This document shows, one piece after another, positions 1-11,469 of a stretch of 64,000 nt of DNA. The DNA lies in the NCBI GenBank assembly GCA_030427205.1, contig JAUHXC010000008.1:186001-250000 (forward strand), given 5' to 3'. The notes beneath the pieces were generated by a model that had not been told where the DNA came from, did not search any database, and worked only from the letters and a program-made list of their open reading frames with translations. The DNA comes from a bacterium. GTDB lineage: Bacteria; Myxococcota_A; Bradymonadia; UBA7976; UBA1532. The position numbers and the translations under genes are program-made. How positions within the stretch are numbered: the first letter of the stretch is position 1; each line of letters starts with the position of its first letter.

Positions 1-2
1 AT

Positions 3-728
3 GGCTTCTTGGACGACGTCGACAACTGCCCGGCGATCGCCAATGAAGACCAGGCCGACGCGGACGGCGATGGCATCGGCGATGTCTGCGACGACGACCG
101 CGACGGCGACGGCATCCCCAACGGGCGCGATGGCTGCCCGGACACCGTCGACAGCGGCGTCGACACCGATGACGATGGCATCGATGACATCTGCGATCCG
201 GATGACGACGACGACGGGGTCAACGACGTCTTCGACATCTGCCCGCTCGACTTCGACCCCGCTCAGATCGACCTCGATGGCGACGGCGCCGGCGATGTGT
301 GTGATGCCGACGACGACGGCGATGGCATCGACGATGACATCGATGACTGTCCCCGCCAGCCCAACGGCGAGACCGACAACGACCAGGACGGCCTCGGCGA
401 CCTGTGCGATACGGACGATGACGACGACGGCGTCGCCGACGAGCGCGACGTCTGCCCGCTCGTCGCGGACCCGGACCAGCACGACATCGACGGCGATGGC
501 ATCGGCGATGCCTGCGATCCCACCGACGACAGGCCCTTCGAGGTGCGGACGCCCGAAGAGAAGTGCGCGCTGCTCATCGCCGACGAGGCGCCCACCGTCG
601 AGCGCCTGCGTCACTGCCCGCCGCCCGCCGACGACGGCTGCAGCGTCGCCCCCGGCCGCGGTGGCCATGACGCGCCCTGGGGCTGGCTGCTCCTGACGCT
701 CGGGCTCCTGCGCCCGCGTCGGTCATAG
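3..728 (+). CDS. Thrombospondin type 3 repeat protein, 5' partial
   Basis: The reading frame is open to the left edge, so the N-terminus and true start lie outside the window. What is visible is a run of Asp-rich repeats of the DxDxDGxxDxxDxC kind, the calcium-binding type 3 repeat of thrombospondin, occupying about 170 residues. After a short Cys-containing spacer the protein ends with a GCSVAPG motif, a hydrophobic stretch (WLLLTLGLL) and RPRRS. That Cys / hydrophobic / Arg arrangement matches the MYXO-CTERM sorting signal of myxobacteria, so the protein is probably exported and anchored at the cell surface. The function of the missing N-terminal domains cannot be judged. Repeat identity is secure; the sorting signal is likely but somewhat divergent. 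Confidence 0.85.
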   Translation, partial: GFLDDVDNCPAIANEDQADADGDGIGDVCDDDRDGDGIPNGRDGCPDTVDSGVDTDDDGIDDICDPDDDDDGVNDVFDICPLDFDPAQIDLDGDGAGDVCDADDDGDGIDDDIDDCPRQPNGETDNDQDGLGDLCDTDDDDDGVADERDVCPLVADPDQHDIDGDGIGDACDPTDDRPFEVRTPEEKCALLIADEAPTVERLRHCPPPADDGCSVAPGRGGHDAPWGWLLLTLGLLRPRRS

Positions 729-825
729 CGCCTTCGGATCTTCGGGCAGGGCAGCGCACCGCGCCCGATCTCGTCTGGTGGCGACCCGCCCGACGTCGCG
801 GCGCGCCGCGGCGGCCCGGCAGCGC

Positions 826-854
826 TTTGCAGCGGGCCGATGTGACGGTAGGGT
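826..854 (+). promoter_or_regulatory. Weak candidate sigma-70-type promoter before puuD
   Basis: TTTGCA (826-831) and TAGGGT (849-854) are separated by 17 bases and lie about 40 bases upstream of the GTG start of the urate oxidase gene. The hexamers match the consensus only partly. The rest of 729-895 shows nothing else I can support. Confidence 0.25.
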
Positions 855-895
855 GTCGCGTTCGCCGGTGCGCCGGCGCCGATCGAGGAGGAGAC

Positions 896-2077
896 GTGCT
901 GGCCCACCTACAGGAATGGCTCGAGCTGCTGGTCCGCTGGTTCCACGTCATCGTCGGGGTCGCCTGGATCGGCACCTCGTTCTACTTCGTCTGGCTCAAC
1001 AACCACCTGCGCCCGCCGCCCGAGCCCGAAGACGACGTCTCGGGCGAGGTCTGGTCGGTGCACGGCGGCCACTTCTACCGGGTCATCCGCTTTCGGGTCG
1101 CGCCGGCCCGGCTGCCCGAGACGCTGCACTGGTTCAAGTGGGAGGCCTACGCCACATGGCTCAGCGGCGCCTCGATGCTGGTGCTGGTCTACTACATGGG
1201 CGCCGACGGCCTGCTGCTCGACGCCGACAGCGGGCTGACGAAGTGGGCCGCCATCGGCGTCGGCGTCGCGTCGCTCGTCGGTGGATGGATCGTCTACGAC
1301 CTGCTGTGCAAGTCGCCGCTGCGCAAGGCGCCGGTGGTGCTCGGCCTGCTCGGCTTCGGGCTCATCACCGGGCTGGCCTTCGCGCTGACCGAGCTGCTCA
1401 GCGCGCGGGCGGCCTACATCCACGTCGGCGCGGTGCTCGGCACGTGCATGGCGGCCAACGTCTTCTTCGTGATCATCCCCAACCAGAAGATCATGGTCGA
1501 CGCGATGACCCGCGGCGAAGAGCCCGACGGCTCGCTGGGCGAGGCGGGCGCGCTGCGGTCGCTGCACAATAACTACATGACGCTGCCCGTGCTGTTCATC
1601 ATGGTCAGCAGCCACTACCCGATGACCTACGGCCACGCCTGGAACTGGGCGATCCTGGCGGGCATCTCGGTCGCCGGCGCGATCGTGCGCCACTGGTTCA
1701 ACCTGCGCGGGCGAGGCCAGCAGAACGTCTGGCTGTGGCCGCTGGCGGCGCTGGCGATCCTGGGGCTGGCGTTCGTCACCCGCCCGGCGACGGTCGAGGC
1801 GGTGGAAGGCGACGTCGACTTCGCGACGGTGATCCACCCCATCGTGCAGAAGCGCTGTACCCCGTGCCACGCGCGGCAGAATACGTGGCCCGGCTTCACA
1901 GCGGCGCAGAAGGGCATCCTGCTCGAGCGGCCCGATGAGATCCGGGCGCAGGCCGAGCAGATCATGAAGAACGCCGTCACCACCCAGTACATGCCGCTGG
2001 GCAACCTGACCGGGATCACCCCCGAAGAGCGCGCGCAGCTCGGCCAGTGGATCCGCAACGGCGCACCCATCGACTGA
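896..2077 (+). CDS. puuD: Membrane-bound urate oxidase PuuD with C-terminal cytochrome c domain
   Basis: This 393-aa protein begins with several hydrophobic helices (WFHVIVGVAWIGTSFYFVWL and following), the urate oxidase N-terminal membrane domain. It ends with a cytochrome c module containing CTPCH at about residues 321-325. That architecture is PuuD, which oxidises urate to 5-hydroxyisourate in the membrane and passes electrons to a c-type haem instead of making hydrogen peroxide. I chose GTG at 896 because GAGGAGGAG lies just upstream (885-893). An in-frame ATG at 827 would add 23 Arg/Gly-rich residues that do not look like this family. No other purine-catabolism gene is adjacent. The length is normal for the family. 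Confidence 0.88.
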   Translation: MLAHLQEWLELLVRWFHVIVGVAWIGTSFYFVWLNNHLRPPPEPEDDVSGEVWSVHGGHFYRVIRFRVAPARLPETLHWFKWEAYATWLSGASMLVLVYYMGADGLLLDADSGLTKWAAIGVGVASLVGGWIVYDLLCKSPLRKAPVVLGLLGFGLITGLAFALTELLSARAAYIHVGAVLGTCMAANVFFVIIPNQKIMVDAMTRGEEPDGSLGEAGALRSLHNNYMTLPVLFIMVSSHYPMTYGHAWNWAILAGISVAGAIVRHWFNLRGRGQQNVWLWPLAALAILGLAFVTRPATVEAVEGDVDFATVIHPIVQKRCTPCHARQNTWPGFTAAQKGILLERPDEIRAQAEQIMKNAVTTQYMPLGNLTGITPEERAQLGQWIRNGAPID

Positions 2078-2273
2078 CAGACCGCGGCCCGCGTCGGGGT
2101 GAGTCATCGGCGCGGTCGTGCCTCCCACCCTTCGACTGGAGCCAGCCGGGCGCGCCCCTCTCAGCCGCGGCGCGCGCGGATGCCGTGACCACGGCGCAGG
2201 TCGCGCATCTATATGAGTAGACACATTTTTCTCTGCCCGCCCGGCCGAATTCGATAAAAGTACGCCCGCGGGG

Positions 2274-2311
2274 TTGACATATCGGTGAACGAAACCAGCT
2301 TTCGTTCACCG
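2274..2311 (+). promoter_or_regulatory. Candidate lon promoter overlapped by a perfect inverted repeat
   Basis: TTGACA (2274-2279) is a consensus -35 box. Immediately after it, 2283-2311 is a perfect inverted repeat with arms CGGTGAACGAAA and TTTCGTTCACCG around a 5-base spacer. The repeat fills the space where the promoter spacer and -10 box would lie, the position expected of a repressor operator. It is not CIRCE or the HspR site. The lon start codon is 61 bases downstream. The palindrome is certain; its role is inferred. Confidence 0.6.
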
Positions 2312-2372
2312 CGCCGCCGGATGTCATCTCGACGCCGGCGACCCATCACATTCGATCCATCAGGAGCACGCC

Positions 2373-4865
<2,493 letters not shown>

Positions 4866-4964
4866 TCGGTCGGGCCACCGACTCGGCGCTCACGTCCGGG
4901 CCCTCCTCCCCCTCCCCTGCCCGGGCGTGGGCGCCACCTCGCCCCCGCCTCACACGGCAATGCT

Positions 4965-5540
4965 TCAGAAGAGATGCAGCTGAATCCCGACCCGCCCCTG
5001 GGTCAGCGTCGACAGCTCGATGTCGCCGTCGAGGGTGCCGGTCCAGGCGCTCGCCGAGCGGTCGTGACCGAACCACGCCACCTGCTGCACATCGGCGAAG
5101 ACCGACCAGTCTTGGCCCAGACCGACCTCGGCGCCGGCGCCGGCGTGCACCCCGAAGCCGATGTCGTCGGAGCGCGGCGCGAGGTCGTGATGCGGGTCGA
5201 CGAATGAAAAATCGGCGCAGAAGCCGAACAGCGGCCGCAGGCGCAGGCCGGGCAGCGGCGAGAACGGCACGTACAGGTCGAAGCCGATGACCAGATCGCG
5301 GCGCACGGTGTCGGGGATCTCCACGTCGGCCAGCTCGGCGAAGACGTCGACGCCGATGGTCTCGCCCAGCTCGGCGCGGGCCCGGCCCCCGAGGCCGATG
5401 GCGGTGTAGTCGCCCTCCCAGCCGGTGCCATAGACCGCCAGCCCGCCGAGCGCGTCGAACGGCCCGTGGGCGTAGGCGGCGGGCAGCAGCAGCCCGAGCG
5501 AGGCGATGAGGGCGAAGACGAGGATGAGGGGCGAGCGCAT
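4965..5540 (-). CDS. Secreted outer-membrane beta-barrel-like protein
   Basis: This 191-aa protein starts with a clear signal peptide (MRSPLILVFALIASLGLLLP, cleavage near AYA-HG). The rest alternates hydrophobic and polar residues with many Gly and aromatics, and ends in Phe (GRVGIQLHLF), as outer-membrane beta-barrels do. The ATG at 5540 is chosen because GGAGG lies just upstream; an earlier ATG at 5570 has no ribosome-binding site. No specific family or ligand could be recognised. The gene lies downstream of the ferritin-like gene on the same strand, 186 bases away, so co-transcription is possible but not shown. Confidence 0.7.
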   Translation of the reverse strand: MRSPLILVFALIASLGLLLPAAYAHGPFDALGGLAVYGTGWEGDYTAIGLGGRARAELGETIGVDVFAELADVEIPDTVRRDLVIGFDLYVPFSPLPGLRLRPLFGFCADFSFVDPHHDLAPRSDDIGFGVHAGAGAEVGLGQDWSVFADVQQVAWFGHDRSASAWTGTLDGDIELSTLTQGRVGIQLHLF

Positions 5541-5726
5541 GACGGCCTCCGAAGAGATGGGGACGGTCATGCAAAACCGACGGGCGGCGGATGTGTCACC
5601 GCCGAATCGGATGGGCAGGATTTCTGGGAGGGTCGCGCCGGGGGACCGCCGGCGCCCGCGGCCACGCGAGGGAGGATGCGGGCCGAGCGCGCCGACGGGA
5701 AGCGAACGGGCGCGGAAGCGGGGCCG

Positions 5727-6284
5727 TCAGCTGGCGGCGGCCTCGATCCGGCCGTCTTCGAGCAGGCCGGCCATATCGTCGGCGTGCTCTTCTTCCTGCT
5801 CGAGGATGCCCTCGAGCATGCGCCGCGTCGTCGGATCCTTGTCACCGATGTAGCGGATCATCTCGCGGTAGACCTGGATCGCGACGCGCTCGGCTTCGAG
5901 ATCCTCACGGATCATCTCGTGCAGGCTCTCGGCCGAGCCATACTTCGCGTGCCCCCGCTGGATGAGGGTCGACGGATCGAGGTCCGGCGTACCGCCCAGC
6001 TGGGTGATGCGCTCGGCGATCTGGTCGGCGTGGGCCTGCTCTTCACGGGCGTGTTCGAGGAACTCGGCCTTCGCCGCCTCGGCCAGCACGCCCTCGGCGG
6101 TGAAGTAGTGATTCTTGTAGCGCAGGGTGCAGATGATCTCGGTGGCCAGCGCCTCGTCGAGCAAGGCGAGCACGGTCTCGGTCTGCTGGTCATCGCCGAT
6201 CACCGCCCCCTGCTCCATCCGGTCGCGGGCGCGCTCGCGAATGGTCTGCATATCGCTGACGAAGTGGCGGTTGTAGGTCGACAT
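5727..6284 (-). CDS. Ferritin-like di-iron protein (bacterioferritin family)
   Basis: The 185-aa protein is a four-helix bundle with the ferritin di-iron ligand pattern: Glu49, Glu82-x-x-His85, Glu132 and Glu164-x-x-His167. Its length suits the bacterioferritin/ferritin-like superfamily, which stores iron or detoxifies iron and peroxide in the cytoplasm. No haem-binding Met in a typical bacterioferritin context was identified, so I do not call it Bfr itself. The ATG at 6284 has AAAGGAG just upstream. It is divergent from the hydantoinase gene, and a sigma-54-like element (TGGCACG, N4, ACGCA) lies about 50 bases upstream of the start. Confidence 0.85.
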   Translation of the reverse strand: MSTYNRHFVSDMQTIRERARDRMEQGAVIGDDQQTETVLALLDEALATEIICTLRYKNHYFTAEGVLAEAAKAEFLEHAREEQAHADQIAERITQLGGTPDLDPSTLIQRGHAKYGSAESLHEMIREDLEAERVAIQVYREMIRYIGDKDPTTRRMLEGILEQEEEHADDMAGLLEDGRIEAAAS

Positions 6285-6331
6285 GGGTCTCCTTTCTCTT
6301 GGATGTGCGTCGAATGTCTGCCCCACCTTTA

Positions 6332-6347
6332 TGCGTGGATCGTGCCA
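6332..6347 (-). promoter_or_regulatory. Candidate sigma-54 promoter of the ferritin-like gene
   Basis: Read on the minus strand, TGGCACG-ATCC-ACGCA has a perfect -24 box and the invariant GG-N10-GC spacing. The -12 box deviates (ACGC instead of TTGC). Transcription would start near 6321, giving a leader of about 37 bases. No enhancer repeat was seen nearby. Confidence 0.35.
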
Positions 6348-6474
6348 GCGCCTGGATGCTGCGTATCGCGGGGCCCGCGGGCCGGTCACCACCGGCGAGA
6401 TGGGGCGAAGTGCCCCGCATCGCCCGTGATTCGGCGCCCATTGACCCGGCCCGGCAGCCTGATACCCTCCCCGA

Positions 6475-9400
6475 ATGCAGCCCACGCCGTCCGACATCCG
6501 CGTCGCCATCGATACCGGCGGCACCTTCACCGACCTCGTCGCCCGGATCGGCGGCCGCATCGAGCGGCTGAAGGTGCCCTCGACCCCCGACGATCCCGGC
6601 CGGGCGGTGCTCGCCGCGCTCGACGCGCTCGCCGCGCGGATCGGACCCTGCGACGGGCCGGTCCGCCATGGCACCACCGTGGCCACCAACGCCCTGCTCG
6701 AGCGCCGCGGGGCGCGGGTGGTGGGCATCACCACCGCCGGATTCGAAGACGTGCTGCGGCTGCGGCGCCAGGCGCGGCCGTCGCTCTACGCGCTGCATCC
6801 CGAGGTGCCCCCGCCGCTCGTGCACCAGATGCTGGGCATCGATGGGCGGCGGGGGCCCGACGGTCCGATCCGCCCGCTCGAAGATGTCGCGGCGTGGATC
6901 GCGCGCCACCGCGACGCATTGGCCAAGGCGGACGCCTTCGCGGTGTGCCTGCTGCACGGCTACGCCGATCCGGCGGACGAAGACGCCATCGCCGACGCGC
7001 TGCGCGCGGCCTTCCCCGACAAGCCGATCACCACCGGCCGCCTGGCGCCGGTCTTTCGCGAGTACGAGCGCACGTCCACCGTGGTCGTCAACGCGTTCCT
7101 CGCGCCGGTGATGGGCACCTACCTCGATCGCCTGCACCACAGCCTCGGTCGGGATCGCCGGCTGTGGGTGATGGGCTCGTCCGGCGGGCTGATGACCGCG
7201 GAGGCGGCCGGGCGCGGGCCGGTGCACACCGTGCTGTCAGGGCCGGCGGGCGGCGTGCGCGGCGCCTGGGCCGTCGGGCAGCGCGTCGGGCGTGATCGGC
7301 TGCTGACCCTGGACATGGGCGGCACCTCGACCGACGTCTCGGTCATCCGCGGCGCGTTGACGCCCGAAGACGACGGCGCGCTCGACGGCCACCCGCTGCG
7401 GGTGCCGCTGCTGCCCATCGAGACGGTGGGCGCCGGCGGCGGCTCGGTGGCTTACGTCGACGCGGGCGGCGCGCTGCGGGTCGGGCCGCGATCCGCCGGC
7501 GCGGTGCCGGGCCCCGCGTGCTATGGCCGCGCGGGCCCCGACGCCGAGCCGACGGTGACCGACGCCCACGTCGTCCTGGGGCGGCTGCCCGATCTGCTCG
7601 GCGGCGACTTCCGGCTCGACGTCGCCGCCGCGCGCGAGGCGGTGGGGCGGCTGGCGCAGGCGCTGGGGGCCGAGCTGCAGGCCACCGCGGCGGCCATCCT
7701 CGCCGTGGCCGAGGCCAACATGGCGCGGGCCTGCAAGCGGGTCAGCATGGCCCGCGGGATCGATCCGCGGACGCTGACCCTGGTGGCCTTCGGCGGCGCT
7801 GGCGGGCTGCACGCCTGCGCCCTCGCCGACGCCCTCGGCTGCCCCGACGTGCTCTTCCCCGCCGAGCCGGGCGTGCTCTCCGCCGAGGGCATCGTCGACG
7901 CGCCCCACGAGGCCGCCGCCACCCGGACCGTGCTGGCGACCGAGGACCGCTGGACGCCGGCGGGGCTCGTCGCCTTGTGGCGCGGTACGGTGAAGGAGGC
8001 CGCGCTGCCCGACGGCGCGGCGCCAGAGCACATCCAGGTGCTCGCGGATTGCCGTTATCGCGGGCAGACCCACGCGCTCGCCGTGGCGCTGGACGCGGCG
8101 CCGACGCCCGCCGAGCTGCGCGCGGCCTTCGAGGGGCAGCACCGGGCCCGCTATGGCTATGCCATTGACGATGGGCGCCCGGTCGAGCTGGTCGCCCTGC
8201 GGGTCTACGCCCGGGCCGGCCTGGTGCCCACGGTGAAAGCCGCCGAGGCGCGCGCGACCGGCGTGATCGCCGGGCCCCGCGCTCTGTCGACCTACAGCGC
8301 CACGCTGTGGCTGCCGGCGGGCTGGCAGGCGACGACGCTGCCGAGCGGCGATCGGCTCTGCACCCGCGTCGGCGCGCGGCCGGCGCACGATCCGGCGCGG
8401 CTGTCCCTGGCGCTCGACGTGCACCGGCAGCGCATGGCCGCGGTGGCCGAAGAGATGGGCGCGACGCTGATGCGGGCGGCCTTCTCGGCCAATATCAAGG
8501 AGCGGCGCGACTTCTCCTGCGCCGTCTTCGACGCTCGGGGTCGCATGCTGTGCCACGCGGCGCATATCCCGGTGCATCTGGGCAGCACGCCGCTCAGCGT
8601 GAAGGCGGCGATCGCGGCGATCCCGATGACCCCGGGTGTCCAGGTGGTGCTCAACGATCCGTTCGCCGGCGGCACGCACCTGCCCGACGTCACCCTGGTC
8701 ACCCCGGTATTTCTGCCCGACCGGCCCGAGCGACCGACCTTCTACGTGGCCAACCGGGCGCATCATGCCGACGTCGGCGGCCTCTCGGCGGGCAGCCTGC
8801 CGACGCCGCGCGCCGCCGACGGCACGCTGCGCCGGCTGACCATCGACGACGAAGGCATCCGCATCCCGCCGACGGCGCTCGACGACGCGCTGCGGGCGCG
8901 CTTCGCCGCCGCGAGCCGGCTGCCCGACGAGCGTTGGGGTGATCTGCGGGCGCAGGAGGCCGCCAATCGGCTCGGCGTGCAGCGGATGATCGAGCTGGCC
9001 GAGCGCCTGGGCGCCGACGCGGTCGAGCGGCTCGACGACGCGCTGCTCGACTACGCCGAGCGCCGGATGCGGGCGGTGCTCGACGCCCTGCCCGACGGCG
9101 AATATCACGCGCTGGACCACCTCGACGACGACGGGTCGAACGATACGCCCATCCCGATCCCGGTGACCGTGCGCATCGGCGGCGACCGGGCCGAGGTCGA
9201 CTTCAGCGCGGCCCCCGACGCCGTGGCCGGGCCGATGAACGCCGTGCGGGCCATCGCCGAGTCGGCGGTGTTCTACGTCTTCCGCTGCATCGCCGGGGAC
9301 AGCCTGCCGGCCAACGCCGGGCTGATGCGGCCCATCACGGTGCAGACCCGGCCCGGATCGGTGGTCGACGCCCGCCCGCCCGCGGCGGTCTCGGCGGGCA

Positions 9401-9969
9401 ACGTCGAGACCTCGCAGCGGCTGGTCGACGTGCTCTTCACCGCCCTCGCGCCGGCCGCGCCCGGGCGCATCCCCGCCGCCGCCTGCGGGTCGATGAACAA
9501 CGTGCTCTTCGGGGGCCGGCGGCCCGACGGCAGCCGCTTCGTACACTATGAGACGCTGGCCGGCGGCGCCGGCGGCGGGCCAGCCGGGCCCGGTCAGAGC
9601 GCCATCCATGTGCACATGACCAATACCCTCAACACCCCGATCGAAGCGCTGGAGCGCGCGTTCCCGGTGCACATCGAGCGCTACGCGGTGCGCCCCCGCA
9701 AGCAACGGCCCGGCGAGCAGCCCGGCGGCGCGGGTATCGTGCGCCGCTATCGCTTCGCGGTGCCGGCGGAGGTCAGCCTGGTGACCGAGCGCCGCACCCT
9801 GCCCGCGCCGGGCCTCAACGGCGCGGCGGACGGCGAGCCGGGGCGCAACCGGCTCATCCGCGCCGACGGCACGGTGCAGCCGCTGCCGGGTAAGGTTCAG
9901 GTGAAGGTGCAGGCGGGGGACGCCATCGAGGTCGAGACCCCGGGCGGTGCCAGCTGGCGGGCGGGCTGA
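6475..9969 (+). CDS. Fused hydantoinase / 5-oxoprolinase (HyuA-HyuB) family protein
   Basis: This 1,164-aa protein joins both subunits of the ATP-dependent hydantoinase/oxoprolinase family in one chain. The N-terminal half (about 1-640) has the HyuA features: IDTGGTFTDLV, HGTTVATNALLERRGARVV and a second actin-like ATPase motif LDMGGTSTDVS. The C-terminal half (about 645-1160) is HyuB-like, with IKERRDFSCAVFDARGRML and the NDPFAGGTHLPD segment. The family opens hydantoin or 5-oxoproline rings, or carboxylates ketones, with ATP; the exact substrate cannot be read here. The fused form resembles eukaryotic-type 5-oxoprolinase. The ATG at 6475 lacks a Shine-Dalgarno sequence; GATACC lies about 10 bases upstream, so transcription may be leaderless. 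Confidence 0.9.
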   Translation: MQPTPSDIRVAIDTGGTFTDLVARIGGRIERLKVPSTPDDPGRAVLAALDALAARIGPCDGPVRHGTTVATNALLERRGARVVGITTAGFEDVLRLRRQARPSLYALHPEVPPPLVHQMLGIDGRRGPDGPIRPLEDVAAWIARHRDALAKADAFAVCLLHGYADPADEDAIADALRAAFPDKPITTGRLAPVFREYERTSTVVVNAFLAPVMGTYLDRLHHSLGRDRRLWVMGSSGGLMTAEAAGRGPVHTVLSGPAGGVRGAWAVGQRVGRDRLLTLDMGGTSTDVSVIRGALTPEDDGALDGHPLRVPLLPIETVGAGGGSVAYVDAGGALRVGPRSAGAVPGPACYGRAGPDAEPTVTDAHVVLGRLPDLLGGDFRLDVAAAREAVGRLAQALGAELQATAAAILAVAEANMARACKRVSMARGIDPRTLTLVAFGGAGGLHACALADALGCPDVLFPAEPGVLSAEGIVDAPHEAAATRTVLATEDRWTPAGLVALWRGTVKEAALPDGAAPEHIQVLADCRYRGQTHALAVALDAAPTPAELRAAFEGQHRARYGYAIDDGRPVELVALRVYARAGLVPTVKAAEARATGVIAGPRALSTYSATLWLPAGWQATTLPSGDRLCTRVGARPAHDPARLSLALDVHRQRMAAVAEEMGATLMRAAFSANIKERRDFSCAVFDARGRMLCHAAHIPVHLGSTPLSVKAAIAAIPMTPGVQVVLNDPFAGGTHLPDVTLVTPVFLPDRPERPTFYVANRAHHADVGGLSAGSLPTPRAADGTLRRLTIDDEGIRIPPTALDDALRARFAAASRLPDERWGDLRAQEAANRLGVQRMIELAERLGADAVERLDDALLDYAERRMRAVLDALPDGEYHALDHLDDDGSNDTPIPIPVTVRIGGDRAEVDFSAAPDAVAGPMNAVRAIAESAVFYVFRCIAGDSLPANAGLMRPITVQTRPGSVVDARPPAAVSAGNVETSQRLVDVLFTALAPAAPGRIPAAACGSMNNVLFGGRRPDGSRFVHYETLAGGAGGGPAGPGQSAIHVHMTNTLNTPIEALERAFPVHIERYAVRPRKQRPGEQPGGAGIVRRYRFAVPAEVSLVTERRTLPAPGLNGAADGEPGRNRLIRADGTVQPLPGKVQVKVQAGDAIEVETPGGASWRAG

Positions 9970-9993
9970 CGGGTGCGGGGCCGGGCGGGGCGC

Positions 9994-10518
9994 TCAGCCC
10001 TTCTCGGCGATGCCCTTGAGCCGGGCGAGCCCGCTCTCGTAGTCGCCGCCGATCATGCCGTCCATGAACAGGCCGAACCAGCGGCCGATGGGGTTCATGC
10101 CCATGTCGGTGTCGAAGCCCCAGGTCACCTTGCTGCCCTCGCCCTCGGGGGTCACGGTGATGAAGGCCTTGGCCAGCCCCTGCTCGCCGAAGTCGAGGTC
10201 GGTCTCGACCCGCTTGTCCTGCTCGAGCGCGGTGATGGTCTGCTTGCCGGTGCCGACCTGATCGTTGCCCGACCAGCTGTGGCTGTGGCCCACGGTGCAG
10301 GCGGTGCCTTCGTAGGAATTCGTCATCTCCGGATCGCGTTCGGCCCAGGGCGACCACTTCTGGCTCGCTTCGAAGCTGCAGAGATGCGGGAACACCTTCG
10401 CCGGCGGGGCGTCGATGACGACGCTGCGCTCGACGTGGACCTCGGCCGGCATCAGGAAGCCGGCGAGAACGAGCAGGACGATGACGGCGACGACGCCGAT
10501 GATGATCTTCTTGGCCAT
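9994..10518 (-). CDS. Membrane-anchored SRPBCC (polyketide cyclase/START-like) protein
   Basis: The 174-aa protein has one N-terminal membrane helix (KKIIIGVVAVIVLLVLAGF) followed by an SRPBCC fold: VHVERSVVIDAPPAKVFPHLCSFEASQKWSPW near the start and a long C-terminal helix. This family binds hydrophobic small molecules in a deep cavity, and no catalytic role can be assigned. The ATG at 10518 is preceded by GGAGGAG; a start further upstream would add an Arg/Pro-rich tail without support. It converges on the hydantoinase gene with 24 bases between the stops. Confidence 0.82.
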   Translation of the reverse strand: MAKKIIIGVVAVIVLLVLAGFLMPAEVHVERSVVIDAPPAKVFPHLCSFEASQKWSPWAERDPEMTNSYEGTACTVGHSHSWSGNDQVGTGKQTITALEQDKRVETDLDFGEQGLAKAFITVTPEGEGSKVTWGFDTDMGMNPIGRWFGLFMDGMIGGDYESGLARLKGIAEKG

Positions 10519-10782
10519 GGGCTCCTCCCGGGGGCTGGCACCCGGCGCGACGGGTGCGGGTTCGCCCGTCATGGCAGGAGCCGCGGATCAGCGCAAGGTT
10601 TCTCGCGCGATGCGTAGACCCGCGGCGGCAGGAGACAGCCGCCACCGCCCGCGCCTGCTCGGCGGGCCTCGACCCCGCCGAGCCGCCGAATTGCGCCACC
10701 CGGCCGGTTGCCGTACATCAGAGAGACTCAGACTCGGGCGCCGTGCGAGCCGCCGCCGCGCCCTCGACGAACCGGAGGCCCC

Positions 10783-11358
10783 GTGCCCAAGCACCTGCCG
10801 TCCCTGCTGCTGACGACCCTCGCCCTGCTCGCGCTGCCCGGCTGCGGCGGCAATCAGGCGGTGCTCGATCAGCTCGAGCAATGCAACCGGGACTATCGCA
10901 CGCTCGCCGAGCGCCTCGCGGCCCGCCCGCCGGTGGCCGAAGCGGCGCCGCCGGCGGCCGGCAACAGCGCCGTCATCGACAAGGCCGGGCCCGAGGTCTA
11001 CGCCCGCGCCGTCGAGGCCGCCGGGTTCAGCATCATGAACCGTACCGAGCGCTTCATTCAGATCGACATGTTCGGGCTCAAGGTGCAGCTCTTCCCGCAG
11101 CCGACCAGCGCTCAGCTCTTCGCCGGCTTCAGCTCGAGCCGGGCCATGTCGCCGGTCATCATCAACGAGTGGAACCGCTCCAAGCGCTTCAGCCGCTCGT
11201 ATATCGACCGCGAGGGCGATCCGATCCTCGAGAGCGACATCGACCTCGAAGGCGGCGTCACCGAGCAGGCCATCGTCACGTGGATCCAGACCTTCGCCAT
11301 CTCGCTCAAGGCGTTCAACGGCATGCTCGTCGAGACCGCCAACCAGCCCTCCCTCTGA
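10783..11358 (+). CDS. Lipoprotein with YbjN-type domain
   Basis: The 191-aa protein begins with a lipoprotein signal ending LALPGC. It continues through a short coiled segment (residues about 25-60) into a domain of about 120 residues. The pattern INEWNRSKRFSRSYIDREGD followed by DLEGGVTEQAIVTWIQTF is typical of the YbjN / type III chaperone-like family. The GTG at 10783 follows GGAGG closely; the in-frame ATG at 10708 would put 25 Arg/Pro-rich residues before the signal peptide. Expected location is the outer membrane, facing the periplasm. The role is unknown; YbjN-like folds usually bind proteins. A phased repeat array starts 18 bases after the stop codon. Confidence 0.8.
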   Translation: MPKHLPSLLLTTLALLALPGCGGNQAVLDQLEQCNRDYRTLAERLAARPPVAEAAPPAAGNSAVIDKAGPEVYARAVEAAGFSIMNRTERFIQIDMFGLKVQLFPQPTSAQLFAGFSSSRAMSPVIINEWNRSKRFSRSYIDREGDPILESDIDLEGGVTEQAIVTWIQTFAISLKAFNGMLVETANQPSL

Positions 11359-11375
11359 TTTCGGTCCGCCGGCAG

Positions 11376-11469
11376 AACGGTCCACGGTCCGACAGAAACG
11401 GTCCACCGGGCCCCAAAAACGGCCCACGGACCGCAGAAAACGGTCCAGCGAAGGGCCGAAAACGGTCCA
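11376..11469 (+). repeat. Five phased direct repeats (AACGGTCCA, 21-22-bp period)
   Basis: AACGGTCCA starts at 11376, 11397, 11439 and 11461, with AACGGCCCA at 11418. The first four copies are exactly 21 bp apart and the last 22, so all would face the same side of the helix. A/C-rich spacers separate them. The layout resembles an activator-binding array or iterons more than a decayed gene. It lies in the 437-bp convergent gap 11359-11795, 85-180 bp upstream of a sigma-54-like element. Confidence 0.85.

Noticed and set aside
819..833. Sigma-54 promoter before puuD (CGGCAGCGCTTTGC)
   Set aside because: Only nine bases separate GG and GC; the sigma-54 spacing requires ten.
827..895. Earlier ATG start for puuD
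   Set aside because: The added residues are Arg/Cys/Gly-rich and unlike the family; the GTG at 896 has a strong ribosome-binding site.
4866..4964. Terminator between lon and the beta-barrel gene
   Set aside because: Only 5-6-bp stems with long or poor loops and no T run can be drawn.
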